The notes under the pieces are model-generated. The model did no database searches, was not told the origin of the DNA, and saw nothing but the letters and a program-made list of their open reading frames with translations. A program made the position numbers and the translations under genes. Shown in pieces: positions 6,678-13,896 of a stretch of 13,896 nt of DNA (positions within the stretch are counted from its first letter, which is position 1; the number at the start of each line of letters is the position of its first letter). The stretch comes from an uncultured Alcaligenaceae bacterium (lineage in GTDB: Bacteria > Pseudomonadota > Gammaproteobacteria > Burkholderiales > Burkholderiaceae_B): the NCBI GenBank assembly GCA_937897265.1, contig CALCPT010000518.1, forward strand, positions 1 through 13,896, given 5' to 3'.

Positions 6678-7550
6678 TTAGCGCAGAGTAGGATCTAGCT
6701 TGTCGCGCAGCCAGTCGCCGGTGAGGCTGATTGAGAAGGTGGTCAACACAATGACGCAGCTTGGTGCAAGCAAAATCCAGGGCGCGGTTTGTAGATACTC
6801 GCGGCCATAGCCGACCATGTTGCCCAGACTGGTCAGCGGAGGTTGAACCCCTAAGCCTAAAAAAGATAAGCCCGACTCAAGCAAAATTACTTCAGGAAAT
6901 GTCAGGGTCATGCTAACGATCAGCGTGCTCGCGATATTGGGCAGAATGTGCCGAAAATAGACGCGCCAAGAACTGGCGCCCAAAGCATGTACCGCATTGG
7001 CATAGCCTTGCTCATTGGCTGCAATCGTTAGACTCCGCGTGATGCGAGCGCTGCGTTCCCAGCCGTGGCAGCCCATTAAGCAAATAAACAATACGAGTGT
7101 ATTGCCAAAGAAGGCCAACACAGCCAACGCAATAATCATGAAGGGGATCGATGCTTGAAAATCAATCAGCGTGAGTACGATCTGCTCAATCCAGCCTTTG
7201 AAATGTGCCGCCAAAAAACCTAAGATCAGACCGATCGTTGCTGAAAGCAAGGTGCTGGCAAAAGCGATTAACAGACTCACCTGCACTGACGTCAGTAGTC
7301 GCGAAAGCACGTCGCGTCCAAGTTCATCCGTGCCAAGTAAATGCCTAGCCGAGCCCCCAAAGCCCACGGGTGGTTGCAGGCGTGCCTTGAGATCAAGCGC
7401 AGTATAGGCATAGGGGGCAAGAAGATCAGCCAACGCCGCGACGATGAAGATCCCTAGAATCCACGCGATCGATAGGATAACAAGCGGTGGATATTCTTGC
7501 CAAAAATATCGACTCGAGGCATGTGGAATAGAAGAGGCTAGAACTGCCAT
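6678..7550 (-). CDS. Opp/Dpp-type ABC transporter permease, DppC-like
   Basis: This is the second inner-membrane permease of the oligopeptide/nickel-type importer. The N-terminal segment PLVILSIAWILGIFIVAALADLLAPY is followed by the family hallmark HLLGTDELGRDVLSRLL, five more hydrophobic segments, and the EAA loop NAVHALGASSWRVYFRHILPNI that docks on the ATPases. The C-terminus, GDWLRDKLDPTLR, is typical. The frame is open back to 7673, but that start would overlap the upstream permease by 62 bases. I chose the ATG at 7550 because it gives 290 residues, the normal size, beginning MAVLASSIPHASS. The ribosome site is weak, so translation may depend on readthrough from the preceding gene, which ends 61 bases earlier. 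It pairs with the permease at 7612-8544. Confidence 0.88.
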   Translation of the reverse strand: MAVLASSIPHASSRYFWQEYPPLVILSIAWILGIFIVAALADLLAPYAYTALDLKARLQPPVGFGGSARHLLGTDELGRDVLSRLLTSVQVSLLIAFASTLLSATIGLILGFLAAHFKGWIEQIVLTLIDFQASIPFMIIALAVLAFFGNTLVLFICLMGCHGWERSARITRSLTIAANEQGYANAVHALGASSWRVYFRHILPNIASTLIVSMTLTFPEVILLESGLSFLGLGVQPPLTSLGNMVGYGREYLQTAPWILLAPSCVIVLTTFSISLTGDWLRDKLDPTLR

Positions 7551-7611
7551 GGCGGATAACTTTTTTGAGTGAAGACTACGAGGGCTGAATAGAGGATTCG
7601 ATAGTTGTCGC

Positions 7612-8544
7612 TTACTGATGCGCGCGTGAGCTCGCGCGTAAGCGCGGATCAAACAAGCAGTAGATGGCATCAACGACTAGGTTGGTTGCCACCATACTGA
7701 CTGTAATCAGCAGCAAGGCGGCTTGAACGACAGCCAAGTCCCGATTGCCCACTGCAGAAACAGTCAGTCGACCGACCCCTGGCCAAGAAAATACGCTTTC
7801 AACGACAACGGCGCCGGCGATCAAACCCCCAAGCATGAGTCCAGCGATCGTGACGATTGGCAAGGCTGCATTGGGCAGAGCATGGCGAGTGACGACTTGA
7901 GACCAGCGTAGACCTTTTGCCGACGCAGCTCGAATATAGGGTTGTCCCAAGACCTCTAACATCGACGAACGTGTGTAACGCGCCAACACAGCAGCGCCAC
8001 CTACCGTTAACGTCAGTACTGGCAAGATGGCATGCTCAACTCCGCTATACCCTCCGCTGGGTAACCAACCAAAGCTAACCGCAAAAATGAGTACCAGTAA
8101 AAGCCCCAGAACGAAGCTTGGCAAGGTGTGTCCCGCAACAGACAGACTCATGACAATACGATCGATCCATGAGTTGCGATGTAGGGCAGCAAAAATACCA
8201 GCGGGTATGCCGATCAACAGATTTAGAGCAAAGGCGGGAAGCGCTAGCGCAAGCGTGGCTGGGATCGCCTCAAGCACGAGCCTCATCGCTGGGCTCCCAT
8301 CGCGCATCGACACACCAAAGTTACCGTGAATAATATTGAGTAAATAACCCCAAAACTGCTGCCAAAGAGGCGCGTCAAGACCCCAGCTCTCACGAAAAGC
8401 CGCAATGGCTTCTGGAGGTGCGTCCGCTGATAAGATCATCATCGCTGGGTCGCCAGATAAGCGCAGGATCGTAAAAGCAAAACCGACTACCAACAAAATA
8501 GTGAGCAACGCACGCAAACTGCGGGACAACATGTAGCGACCCAT
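7612..8544 (-). CDS. Opp/Dpp-type ABC transporter permease, DppB-like
   Basis: This 310-residue inner-membrane permease shows the typical DppB layout. An N-terminal helix (residues 9-27) is followed by a periplasmic stretch containing GDPAMMILSADAPPEAIAAFRESWGLDAPLWQQFWGYL and HGNFGVSMRDGSP. Five more helices follow, with the EAA loop in AASAKGLRWSQVVTRHALPNAALPIV. The C-terminus, DAIYCLFDPRLR, is the usual ending. Its ATG lies 2 bases after the stop of the ATPase gene; an alternative ATG lies four codons in. It forms the translocation pore with the DppC-like subunit. The last codons contain a GC-rich hairpin described separately. Substrate type cannot be read from the permease itself. Confidence 0.92.
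   Translation of the reverse strand: MGRYMLSRSLRALLTILLVVGFAFTILRLSGDPAMMILSADAPPEAIAAFRESWGLDAPLWQQFWGYLLNIIHGNFGVSMRDGSPAMRLVLEAIPATLALALPAFALNLLIGIPAGIFAALHRNSWIDRIVMSLSVAGHTLPSFVLGLLLVLIFAVSFGWLPSGGYSGVEHAILPVLTLTVGGAAVLARYTRSSMLEVLGQPYIRAASAKGLRWSQVVTRHALPNAALPIVTIAGLMLGGLIAGAVVVESVFSWPGVGRLTVSAVGNRDLAVVQAALLLITVSMVATNLVVDAIYCLFDPRLRASSRAHQ
7621..7638. repeat. GC-rich hairpin at the 3' end of the dppB-like gene
   Basis: CGCGCG at 7621-7626 pairs with CGCGCG at 7633-7638 across a 6-base loop, inside the final codons of the permease. It precedes the only sizeable gap (61 bases) in the transporter block. It might stabilise or process the message. It may equally reflect the Arg/Ala codons there. 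Confidence 0.25.
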
Positions 8545-8546
8545 GT

Positions 8547-9548
8547 TTAGCTACCAGAGCCATGATGAATCATGGTGTGAAGATGGCAACTGACTGTATG
8601 CGCTTCGCCAATGCGAGTCGTAACGGGAGCGTTCGTTTTGCAGTGTGCGGTAGCGAGTGCGCACCGGGGATGAAAACTACAACCGGTTGGAACATCAACC
8701 GGATTAGGTGGTTCGCCTTTGAGGATAATGCGCCCTGAATTAGCGGCCGCATGTTTGACGCCCGGCGTCGATACCGCTGAAATCAAGGCGCGAGTGTAAG
8801 GGTGAGCTGGATGAGACAAGACATTTTTTGCAGAGCCTTGTTCGATAATCCGACCCAAATACATCACGGCAACTTCGTCGCAGATATGACGCACGACACG
8901 CAGGTCGTGACTAATAAATAACATCGTCAGATTCATCTGCTGCCGCAAATCAGCCAGTAGATTAATCACCTGTGCCTGCACTGAAACGTCAAGCGCAGAG
9001 ATCGGCTCGTCGCAGACAAGCAAGCTGGGTTTGAGCACTAAGGCGCGTGCTAGAACAATGCGCTGACGTTGGCCACCCGATAACTCATGGGGGTAGCGTT
9101 GAAACAAGTTGTCTGTCAGGCCGACGGCGCGCATCATGTTTTGTGCCGCAGCGAGTGGTTGGATCTCACCATGCTTGTCGTGGATATTCAAGGGCTCAAT
9201 GACCTGCTCAAGAGCAGTCAGGCGCCGATCGAGTGCGCTAAGTGGGTCTTGATACACCATTTGCATATGGCGGCGGGCGGCTCGCCACGCCCGATTGCGT
9301 TGCGCGGTGACGGGTTTGCCATCAAACTCAACAGAGCCGGCAGTCGCGGGGATCAAACCAAGCACCAATTTGGCCATCGTAGACTTGCCGCAACCTGACT
9401 CGCCGACGATCCCCAGAGTTTTACCACGCTGCACACTTAACGTAACACCATCAACGGCGCGTAAGATTTTTTTACCAGATAGCCAATCTTTATTTCCCTC
9501 AACAGAGAAGTGCCGCTGTAAATTGTTAACGCTTAACAATGGTGTCAT
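8547..9548 (-). CDS. Opp/Dpp-type ABC transporter ATPase, DppF-like
   Basis: This 333-residue nucleotide-binding subunit shows Walker A GESGCGKST (Lys55), Q-loop VYQDPLSALDRR, signature LSGGQRQR, Walker B LLVCDEPISALD and the switch His in FISHDL. The C-terminal oligopeptide-transporter domain has the Cys-rich stretch CSFHPRCALATAHC plus a later Cys. The frame extends upstream to 9623, but the ATG at 9548 overlaps the stop of the preceding ATPase as ATGA and yields the normal MTPLLSVNNLQRHF start, so I chose it. It partners with the DppD-like ATPase to power import through the two permeases. Confidence 0.92.
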   Translation of the reverse strand: MTPLLSVNNLQRHFSVEGNKDWLSGKKILRAVDGVTLSVQRGKTLGIVGESGCGKSTMAKLVLGLIPATAGSVEFDGKPVTAQRNRAWRAARRHMQMVYQDPLSALDRRLTALEQVIEPLNIHDKHGEIQPLAAAQNMMRAVGLTDNLFQRYPHELSGGQRQRIVLARALVLKPSLLVCDEPISALDVSVQAQVINLLADLRQQMNLTMLFISHDLRVVRHICDEVAVMYLGRIIEQGSAKNVLSHPAHPYTRALISAVSTPGVKHAAANSGRIILKGEPPNPVDVPTGCSFHPRCALATAHCKTNAPVTTRIGEAHTVSCHLHTMIHHGSGS

Positions 9549-10531
9549 GCTGCGAGCTTTCTTGTGCAGGCTAAAGCATGCCCGACGGCAATAGTTCTTA
9601 AAGAGGGTGAGCTCAAGCGACAATTGTCGTGCGCAAAATCGCAGCGAGCCTCAAAGCGACAACCTTGTATGAGTTGCCCCGCCTGAGGAATACTGCCTCG
9701 TATGGTTGTCAGACGGTGAACTTCGGTATTCAAAACAGGCATTGCCGCTAACAGACCAAGGCTGTACGGATGTTGCGCCTCGGAGAATAAGGTCTGGCTT
9801 GGTGCGCTTTCAACAATCGATCCGGCATACATCACCAGCACGCGGTCACTAATTTTTGAGATCACGCCAAGGTCGTGCGAGATCGTGACAAGAGCCATCC
9901 CAGTGTCTCGCCGTACTGTATCAAGTAATAACAAAATTTGAGCTTGCACTGTTGCATCTAAAGCGGTAGTGGGCTCATCGGCGATGAGTAAATCGGGTTG
10001 CCCGGCTAGGGCCATGGCAATCATGATACGTTGATTCATGCCGCCCGACAATTCATGTGGGTAGGCGTTCATGCGCCTTTTTGCATCTGGGATTTCAACC
10101 TGATCCAGCAAGGCAAGTACTTCTGCGCTTGCCTCAGCCCCTCGCAAGCCTCGATGAAGAGCCAGGCTTTCTGCAATTTGTGCACCAACGCGCTGCGCGG
10201 GATTCAGAGATGAGCTCGGGTCTTGAAAAATCATCGCTATTTTGCGACCACGGATTTGAGACAATTCTGTATCCGACAAGCCAAGCAACTCGCGGCCTTG
10301 AAATTTAACCGAGCCTGTCACGCGAGTGTGTTTACCCAGTAAGCCGAGTACGCCTAGCCACGTGACACTTTTTCCGCAGCCGGATTCACCGACCAAGCCA
10401 ATCGATTCGCCAGACGCTATCGTCAGGTCAACGCCATGCAACACCTCTGAGGTGTGCCCGCGTTGGTCAAACGCAATGCGCAACTCACTAATTGTCAGTA
10501 GCGGGCTAGGATTCGTGGCAATCGAGCTCAT
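9545..10531 (-). CDS. Opp/Dpp-type ABC transporter ATPase, DppD-like
   Basis: This 328-residue ATPase shows Walker A GESGCGKS (Lys54), Q-loop IFQDPSSSLNP, signature LSGGMNQR (LSGGMRQR in most relatives), Walker B LLIADEPTTALD and ISHDL. Its C-terminal domain carries CRFEARCDFAHDNC plus a fourth Cys near the end (HALACTRK), the cluster that can hold a 4Fe-4S centre in DppD-type subunits. Its ATG overlaps the TGA of the solute-binding protein gene by four bases (ATGA), and its own stop overlaps the next ATPase start the same way. The two are therefore probably made in equal amounts by coupled translation. Confidence 0.92.
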   Translation of the reverse strand: MSSIATNPSPLLTISELRIAFDQRGHTSEVLHGVDLTIASGESIGLVGESGCGKSVTWLGVLGLLGKHTRVTGSVKFQGRELLGLSDTELSQIRGRKIAMIFQDPSSSLNPAQRVGAQIAESLALHRGLRGAEASAEVLALLDQVEIPDAKRRMNAYPHELSGGMNQRIMIAMALAGQPDLLIADEPTTALDATVQAQILLLLDTVRRDTGMALVTISHDLGVISKISDRVLVMYAGSIVESAPSQTLFSEAQHPYSLGLLAAMPVLNTEVHRLTTIRGSIPQAGQLIQGCRFEARCDFAHDNCRLSSPSLRTIAVGHALACTRKLAA

Positions 10532-12198
10532 TGCTTAGGAGGAGTGAGATTCGTTGCGCGAAAATCCATGACGAAGGTCTTAGAGGCCTTCCAGGCAAAG
10601 TCTTTACGCTTCGCATAAAACACTGCGCTTTGATGTAGAACCGTATAGGCGGGGTCTTCGCGCTCGGCAATCTCTAGCATGCGCTTGAAGGTTTGTTGTC
10701 GTTCGACTGGGTCGACTGAGGTCGATAGGGTGTCAGATAATTTATTGAACTCAGCGTTTGTCCATTCGCCAGTCTGTTGTTGTTGGCCGTTGGGGCCATG
10801 CTGATTGACGAGTGAACTTACCGGATCACTGAAGGGTGCCGAATTCGACCAACCGCGAACCCCGCGAGTTGCACCTTTTTCGAAAATTTGCGCCCAGTTT
10901 TCTTTCATGGACATCTGCACGTTCAGACCGGCAGAACGCCACATCTCAAGCATAATTTGGTCGGTCTGTGTTTGATTGGTGTAGTAGTTATTCAAGCCCC
11001 TGAAGTGAATCACTTCGCCCTTATAGCCAGCTTCAGTCAGAAGCTTTTTTGCAAGCGCGACGTCATATTTCGGTACGGTCCAGCCTTTCACAAACATGTC
11101 GCCATAGAACTCGAATTGCAAGCCGGCGGGTACGCGAGTATGGCCACCCCAAATTGCTTCGACGATAGCGTCGCGATCAATCGCATGGGTCATGGCCTGT
11201 CGTACTTTCGGATTGGCCAGTACAGGGTGGTTTTTGTCGAAAGTGATCAATCTGTGATTAAGAACGGGACCACCAACCACTTCGAACTTAACGTTGCCTT
11301 GAATCGTTTTGAACTGGTCTGGTGGAATATCTGTAATGAAGTCGTACTGCCCCGACAGCAGGCCGTTGATCCGTGAAGATACCTCTGGCACCACCATGTA
11401 ACGAATTTCTTTAACGAGTGGTTTACCGCCAAAGTAGTCATCGTGCGCACTCAAGACCAGATACTGATCCATTTTCATCTCTTTGACTTTGAACGGCCCC
11501 GCGCTCACCGGTGCCTGAGCCCAGCTTGCCCAGTCTTTTGATGCCATATAGGCTTTCTTTGAAACAACCTCAGAGCCTAAACGCGCAATGCGCCCCTCTA
11601 GGGTAAGGTCTGGTACAGCATTGATTAGGCGTACGGTGTAGCGATCAATGACCTCAACGCTTTGCAATGAAGGCCATAAATTACGTGCGATCGCAGTAAT
11701 CTCAGGTGGAGGCAATTCCATGCTGCCGGCAGTTGAACTCGTGGTCTTGCGACCTATGTCTACCGCAATCGTTTTGCTGTCTTGGTCGGATTGACGGGGT
11801 GCAGAGGTTCCGAACATCCGTTCGGCACCAAAGCTAAACGCAACGTCTTCAGCAGTCACCTCGTCGCCGTTGTGAAACTTAACACCAGGGCGTAACTTGA
11901 ATTCAACTGTCTTGGCGTCAATGCGCTTCCACGACTCAGCAAGTGAGGGCTGGGGCGAGAGGTCTCCAACCGTATCAAGTTGGATCAGACCGGCATAAAT
12001 CATGGGCAACATGCGGGTGCCGACGTTGCTCTGCTCGCGCAAGGGATCCAGAGCACCACTTGTCAGTAACTGTTGTACGGCCACACGCACCACTGGGCGG
12101 GTATCCGTGGCTTGTGCAAAGACGCTCGGGTGCGCCAGAGCACACAGCGAGAATGCTGCGAGTTTCAAGAACCAACGTTTCGAGTGAAGCAGTTGCAT
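10528..12198 (-). CDS. Periplasmic solute-binding protein, family 5 (Opp/Dpp type)
   Basis: This 556-residue substrate-binding protein delivers ligand to the Opp/Dpp-type importer. The N-terminus has a Sec signal peptide (basic SKRW, hydrophobic LKLAAFSLCALA, likely cut after Ala28 in VFA-QA). No clear lipobox surrounds Cys19, so it is probably soluble in the periplasm. Family-5 features include LAESWKRIDAKTVEFKLRPGVKFHNGDEVTAEDVAFSF and KVRQAMTHAIDRDAIVEAIWGG. The ribosome site AGGA lies 5 bases before the ATG. It starts 41 bases after the HD-domain gene and overlaps the first ATPase gene. This family binds peptides, sugars, metals and opines. The hydrolase at the end of the operon suggests a phosphonate- or phosphate-ester ligand, but that is inference. 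Confidence 0.9.
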   Translation of the reverse strand: MQLLHSKRWFLKLAAFSLCALAHPSVFAQATDTRPVVRVAVQQLLTSGALDPLREQSNVGTRMLPMIYAGLIQLDTVGDLSPQPSLAESWKRIDAKTVEFKLRPGVKFHNGDEVTAEDVAFSFGAERMFGTSAPRQSDQDSKTIAVDIGRKTTSSTAGSMELPPPEITAIARNLWPSLQSVEVIDRYTVRLINAVPDLTLEGRIARLGSEVVSKKAYMASKDWASWAQAPVSAGPFKVKEMKMDQYLVLSAHDDYFGGKPLVKEIRYMVVPEVSSRINGLLSGQYDFITDIPPDQFKTIQGNVKFEVVGGPVLNHRLITFDKNHPVLANPKVRQAMTHAIDRDAIVEAIWGGHTRVPAGLQFEFYGDMFVKGWTVPKYDVALAKKLLTEAGYKGEVIHFRGLNNYYTNQTQTDQIMLEMWRSAGLNVQMSMKENWAQIFEKGATRGVRGWSNSAPFSDPVSSLVNQHGPNGQQQQTGEWTNAEFNKLSDTLSTSVDPVERQQTFKRMLEIAEREDPAYTVLHQSAVFYAKRKDFAWKASKTFVMDFRATNLTPPKQ

Positions 12199-12239
12199 GT
12201 GAATCCTGTTCTGTTGCCAAATGAGTGGGCGACGTGATG

Positions 12240-12794
12240 TTAAAGAGCCACGCTATGCATAATTTTTAAAAAGTGAGGCAAGTTTGGTGTGGCGGCAGCA
12301 GGCACTTTCGCCAAATCGTCATACCGACGCAGTCGTACCGCTTCGTGAGCAAAAGACTGAGCTTCAAACTCGGCCGCTTGAGGTGGGGTATAGACGCCAC
12401 CTTGCACAATAAGACTGTGTTTAGAAGCCGTCGAAAGTGTTCCCCAGTAAGACTGATCTGTCGCGCACAGGTAGCGCTTAGCATCGACATGCAAGCGAAT
12501 GGGTTCAAGTACAGCACTCGAGAACAAGCCTCGTAGAAACGGCAAGGCAACGTATTGATGTAAGTCGTCGCCGCGTTCGGCGCTTCCGCTTTCTTGAAGG
12601 CGGCCGGTCTTAGCCAATAAATGACCAATATCATGCAAAAGTGCTGCTGTGATCGTGTGCGCAGTTTCAGCGGCTTGTTCAGCCAAGGCCGCGCATTGAA
12701 GTGCGTGTTCAAGCTGACTGACCGCTTCACCACCGTACTGGTTTTTTCCCTCAACGGTTAGCAGCTGAGTGATGTCATCTAAAGTCAAAGCCAT
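12240..12794 (-). CDS. PhnZ-like HD-domain diiron oxygenase (phosphonate catabolism)
   Basis: This 184-residue HD-domain protein is of the type found in phosphonate-degradation operons. PhnZ and TmpB in this group use a mixed-valent diiron site to split the C-P bond of a 1-hydroxyphosphonate, releasing phosphate. The visible metal ligands fit: His30 in EHALQCA, His54-Asp55 in LLHDIGH, His79, His102 in LHVDAKRYL, and Asp159/160 in YDDLAK. Tyr20 and Glu23 in YGGE correspond to the pair that gates the iron site in PhnZ (Tyr24 and Glu27). That separates it from plain HD phosphohydrolases. An AAGG ribosome site precedes the ATG, 12 bases after phnE. Its usual partner, a PhnY/TmpA Fe(II)/2-oxoglutarate hydroxylase, is not in the window. 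I am confident of the family but not of the substrate. Confidence 0.85.
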   Translation of the reverse strand: MALTLDDITQLLTVEGKNQYGGEAVSQLEHALQCAALAEQAAETAHTITAALLHDIGHLLAKTGRLQESGSAERGDDLHQYVALPFLRGLFSSAVLEPIRLHVDAKRYLCATDQSYWGTLSTASKHSLIVQGGVYTPPQAAEFEAQSFAHEAVRLRRYDDLAKVPAAATPNLPHFLKIMHSVAL

Positions 12795-12806
12795 TTCAAA
12801 CCTTTT

Positions 12807-13523
12807 TTAAACAAGTGCCCGGCGAATGCGCGCAGAGAGCAAATCAATACAGGTCACTGTCGCGATAATAATGAGCATGACCGCACAGGTTTCTGCATAC
12901 TGAAAACCACGAATGATTTCCCACAACACAACGCCGATACCCCCCGCGCCCACCATACCTACAACGGTCGCCGAACGAACGTTTGACTCAAAGCGGTATA
13001 AGGTGAAAGAAATCCAAAGCGGCATGACCTGAGGAATCACTCCGTACAAGATTTCATGCAAGGCCGAGGCACCGGTCGAACGAATCCCCTCAACCGGTTG
13101 CGGGTCGATCGATTCGACAGCTTCAGAAAATAGTTTGGCCAAGATGCCAGTGGTATGAATCCATAGTGCCAACACACCAGCAAAGGGCCCGAGCCCCACA
13201 GCCACTACAAACAACATGGCGAATACCATCTCGTTGATGGCGCGACACGCATCCATCAGCCGACGAAAGGGCTGATAAACCCAAGGTGGAACTAGATTGG
13301 CTGACCCTAAAAGAGCCATCGGAATGGCAGTGATCACTGCAAGCGTCGTGCCCCAAAGTGCAATTTGCAGAGTCACCAGCATTTCTTCAATAAACAGCCG
13401 CCACTGTGAAAAGTTAGGCGGGAAGAAGTCAGCAGCGTAAGTTGCCATGTTGCCCGAGTCTTTAATCAAGTCTAGCGGGCGCATATCTGCCCCCTGCCAA
13501 GAGCCTGTCAACGCGAGCAACAA
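12807..13523 (-). CDS. phnE: Phosphonate ABC transporter permease PhnE, 5' end disrupted
   Basis: PhnE is the inner-membrane permease of the PhnCDE phosphonate importer. Visible are [31 protein letters not shown], five hydrophobic segments, and the EAA-type loop [40 protein letters not shown] and a normal C-terminus follow. The only start in the open frame is a TTG at 13523, which falls inside the first membrane helix. The frame continues upstream to 13619 with no ATG, GTG or TTG. PhnE-like residues ([18 protein letters not shown]) go back to about 13553, after which the sequence gives way to a reverse transcriptase on the other strand. The native start has therefore been lost. It may be a non-functional remnant or be expressed from a substitute start. 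PhnC and PhnD are absent. Confidence 0.85.
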   Translation of the reverse strand: MLLALTGSWQGADMRPLDLIKDSGNMATYAADFFPPNFSQWRLFIEEMLVTLQIALWGTTLAVITAIPMALLGSANLVPPWVYQPFRRLMDACRAINEMVFAMLFVVAVGLGPFAGVLALWIHTTGILAKLFSEAVESIDPQPVEGIRSTGASALHEILYGVIPQVMPLWISFTLYRFESNVRSATVVGMVGAGGIGVVLWEIIRGFQYAETCAVMLIIIATVTCIDLLSARIRRALV

Positions 13524-13896
13524 TGCAGCCCAAGACCCGTACCAAAGAAGACTATGCTTGCTTGGAGCGGGTGCTGGCAGCGTTGATTCGTTACACCGAA
13601 GGAAGATTGCAACTGATCGTCAACCGCGCCAAAAGCCGCGCCGCGCCGCTCAAAGCCTGCGAGTTCCTCGGCTACCGATTGAACAACCGGGCAAAGCTGG
13701 CGTGGACGGAAAAGGCGCACCACCGTTTCAAGGAACGGATCAGGGTAATCACCAGCCGCAACCGCGGGTACAAGGTCCAGACCGTCATCGACGAGCTAAA
13801 TCTATATGTCCGGGGTTGGCTCAACTACTACAAGCTCAGCTCCACCTTCAAAGAGGTGCGGGCGTTGTCAGTATGGGTCAGGCGGCGGGTGAGGTT
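13523..13896 (+). pseudogene. Group II intron reverse transcriptase/maturase, C-terminal fragment
   Basis: The plus frame encodes 124 residues to the window edge. It matches the end of group II intron-encoded proteins: [28 protein letters not shown] (end of the RT palm and thumb), then FKERIRVITSRNRGYKV and ELNLYVRGWLNYY (maturase domain X), and a final LSVWVRRRVR. The catalytic YADD and all earlier RT motifs are missing. The ATG at 13523 lies in DNA that codes for phnE on the other strand, so this start is accidental. Real intron sequence begins somewhere around 13550-13585. The GC-rich base use differs from the neighbouring genes. Loss of the 5' end is what incomplete reverse transcription during retrohoming produces; a contig misjoin at a repeated intron would look the same. 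The right end is not visible. Confidence 0.85.

Noticed and set aside
7551..7673. Upstream extension of the DppC-like permease
   Set aside because: It would overlap the preceding permease by 62 bases and add 41 residues of non-family, arginine-rich sequence. The ATG at 7550 gives the normal length.
9549..9623. Upstream extension of the DppF-like ATPase
   Set aside because: The extra 25 residues do not resemble the family and lie within the preceding ATPase gene. The ATGA overlap at 9548 is the usual arrangement.

Overview
The window looks like chromosomal DNA from a betaproteobacterium of the order Burkholderiales, with Alcaligenaceae-like relatives the best guess. This rests on roughly 50% GC by eye, the protein sequences and the gene neighbourhoods; no ribosomal or other phylogenetic marker is present. 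Genes are tightly packed. No gap between genes exceeds 300 bases, and I saw no tRNA, rRNA or CRISPR array.

Left part (1-4338), a membrane-lipid neighbourhood. A phosphatidylserine decarboxylase enters from the left edge on the minus strand (start at 373). It diverges, across only 44 bases, from a class III PLP-dependent aminotransferase with an N-terminal membrane anchor (418-2082, plus). Converging on that gene is a small His-rich multi-pass membrane protein, tentatively DUF962/Mpo1-like (2280-2888, minus). A 199-base divergent promoter region follows, holding a candidate PHO box (3025-3042) and an inverted repeat. It leads to a GT4 glycosyltransferase (3088-4338, plus) that resembles glycolipid-forming enzymes.

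Right part (4448-13523), one long leftward operon. In transcription order it encodes a PhnE phosphonate permease, a PhnZ-like HD-domain diiron oxygenase, a family-5 periplasmic solute-binding protein, two Opp/Dpp-type ATPases, two Opp/Dpp-type permeases, a formylglycine-dependent phosphonate monoester hydrolase (PMH) and a HAD phosphatase. Four of the eight junctions are coding overlaps or a 2-base gap, and the other four gaps are 12, 14, 41 and 61 bases. A simple reading is a salvage route for esterified phosphonates. The Opp-type transporter would import a phosphonate (or phosphate) ester, PMH would cleave the ester, the HAD enzyme would remove phosphate from a released product, and the PhnZ-like enzyme would break a C-P bond. 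The HD enzyme normally needs a PhnY-type Fe(II)/2-oxoglutarate hydroxylase, which is not in the window. PhnC and PhnD, the usual partners of PhnE, are also absent.

Right edge (about 13550-13896). The 5' end of phnE is lost where a 5'-truncated group II intron reverse transcriptase begins on the plus strand. This is either a real mobile-element insertion that removed the head of the operon or an assembly join at a repeat.

The two parts may share a theme of phosphate scarcity: glycolipid synthesis that spares phospholipid, plus phosphonate-ester scavenging. That link is inference.
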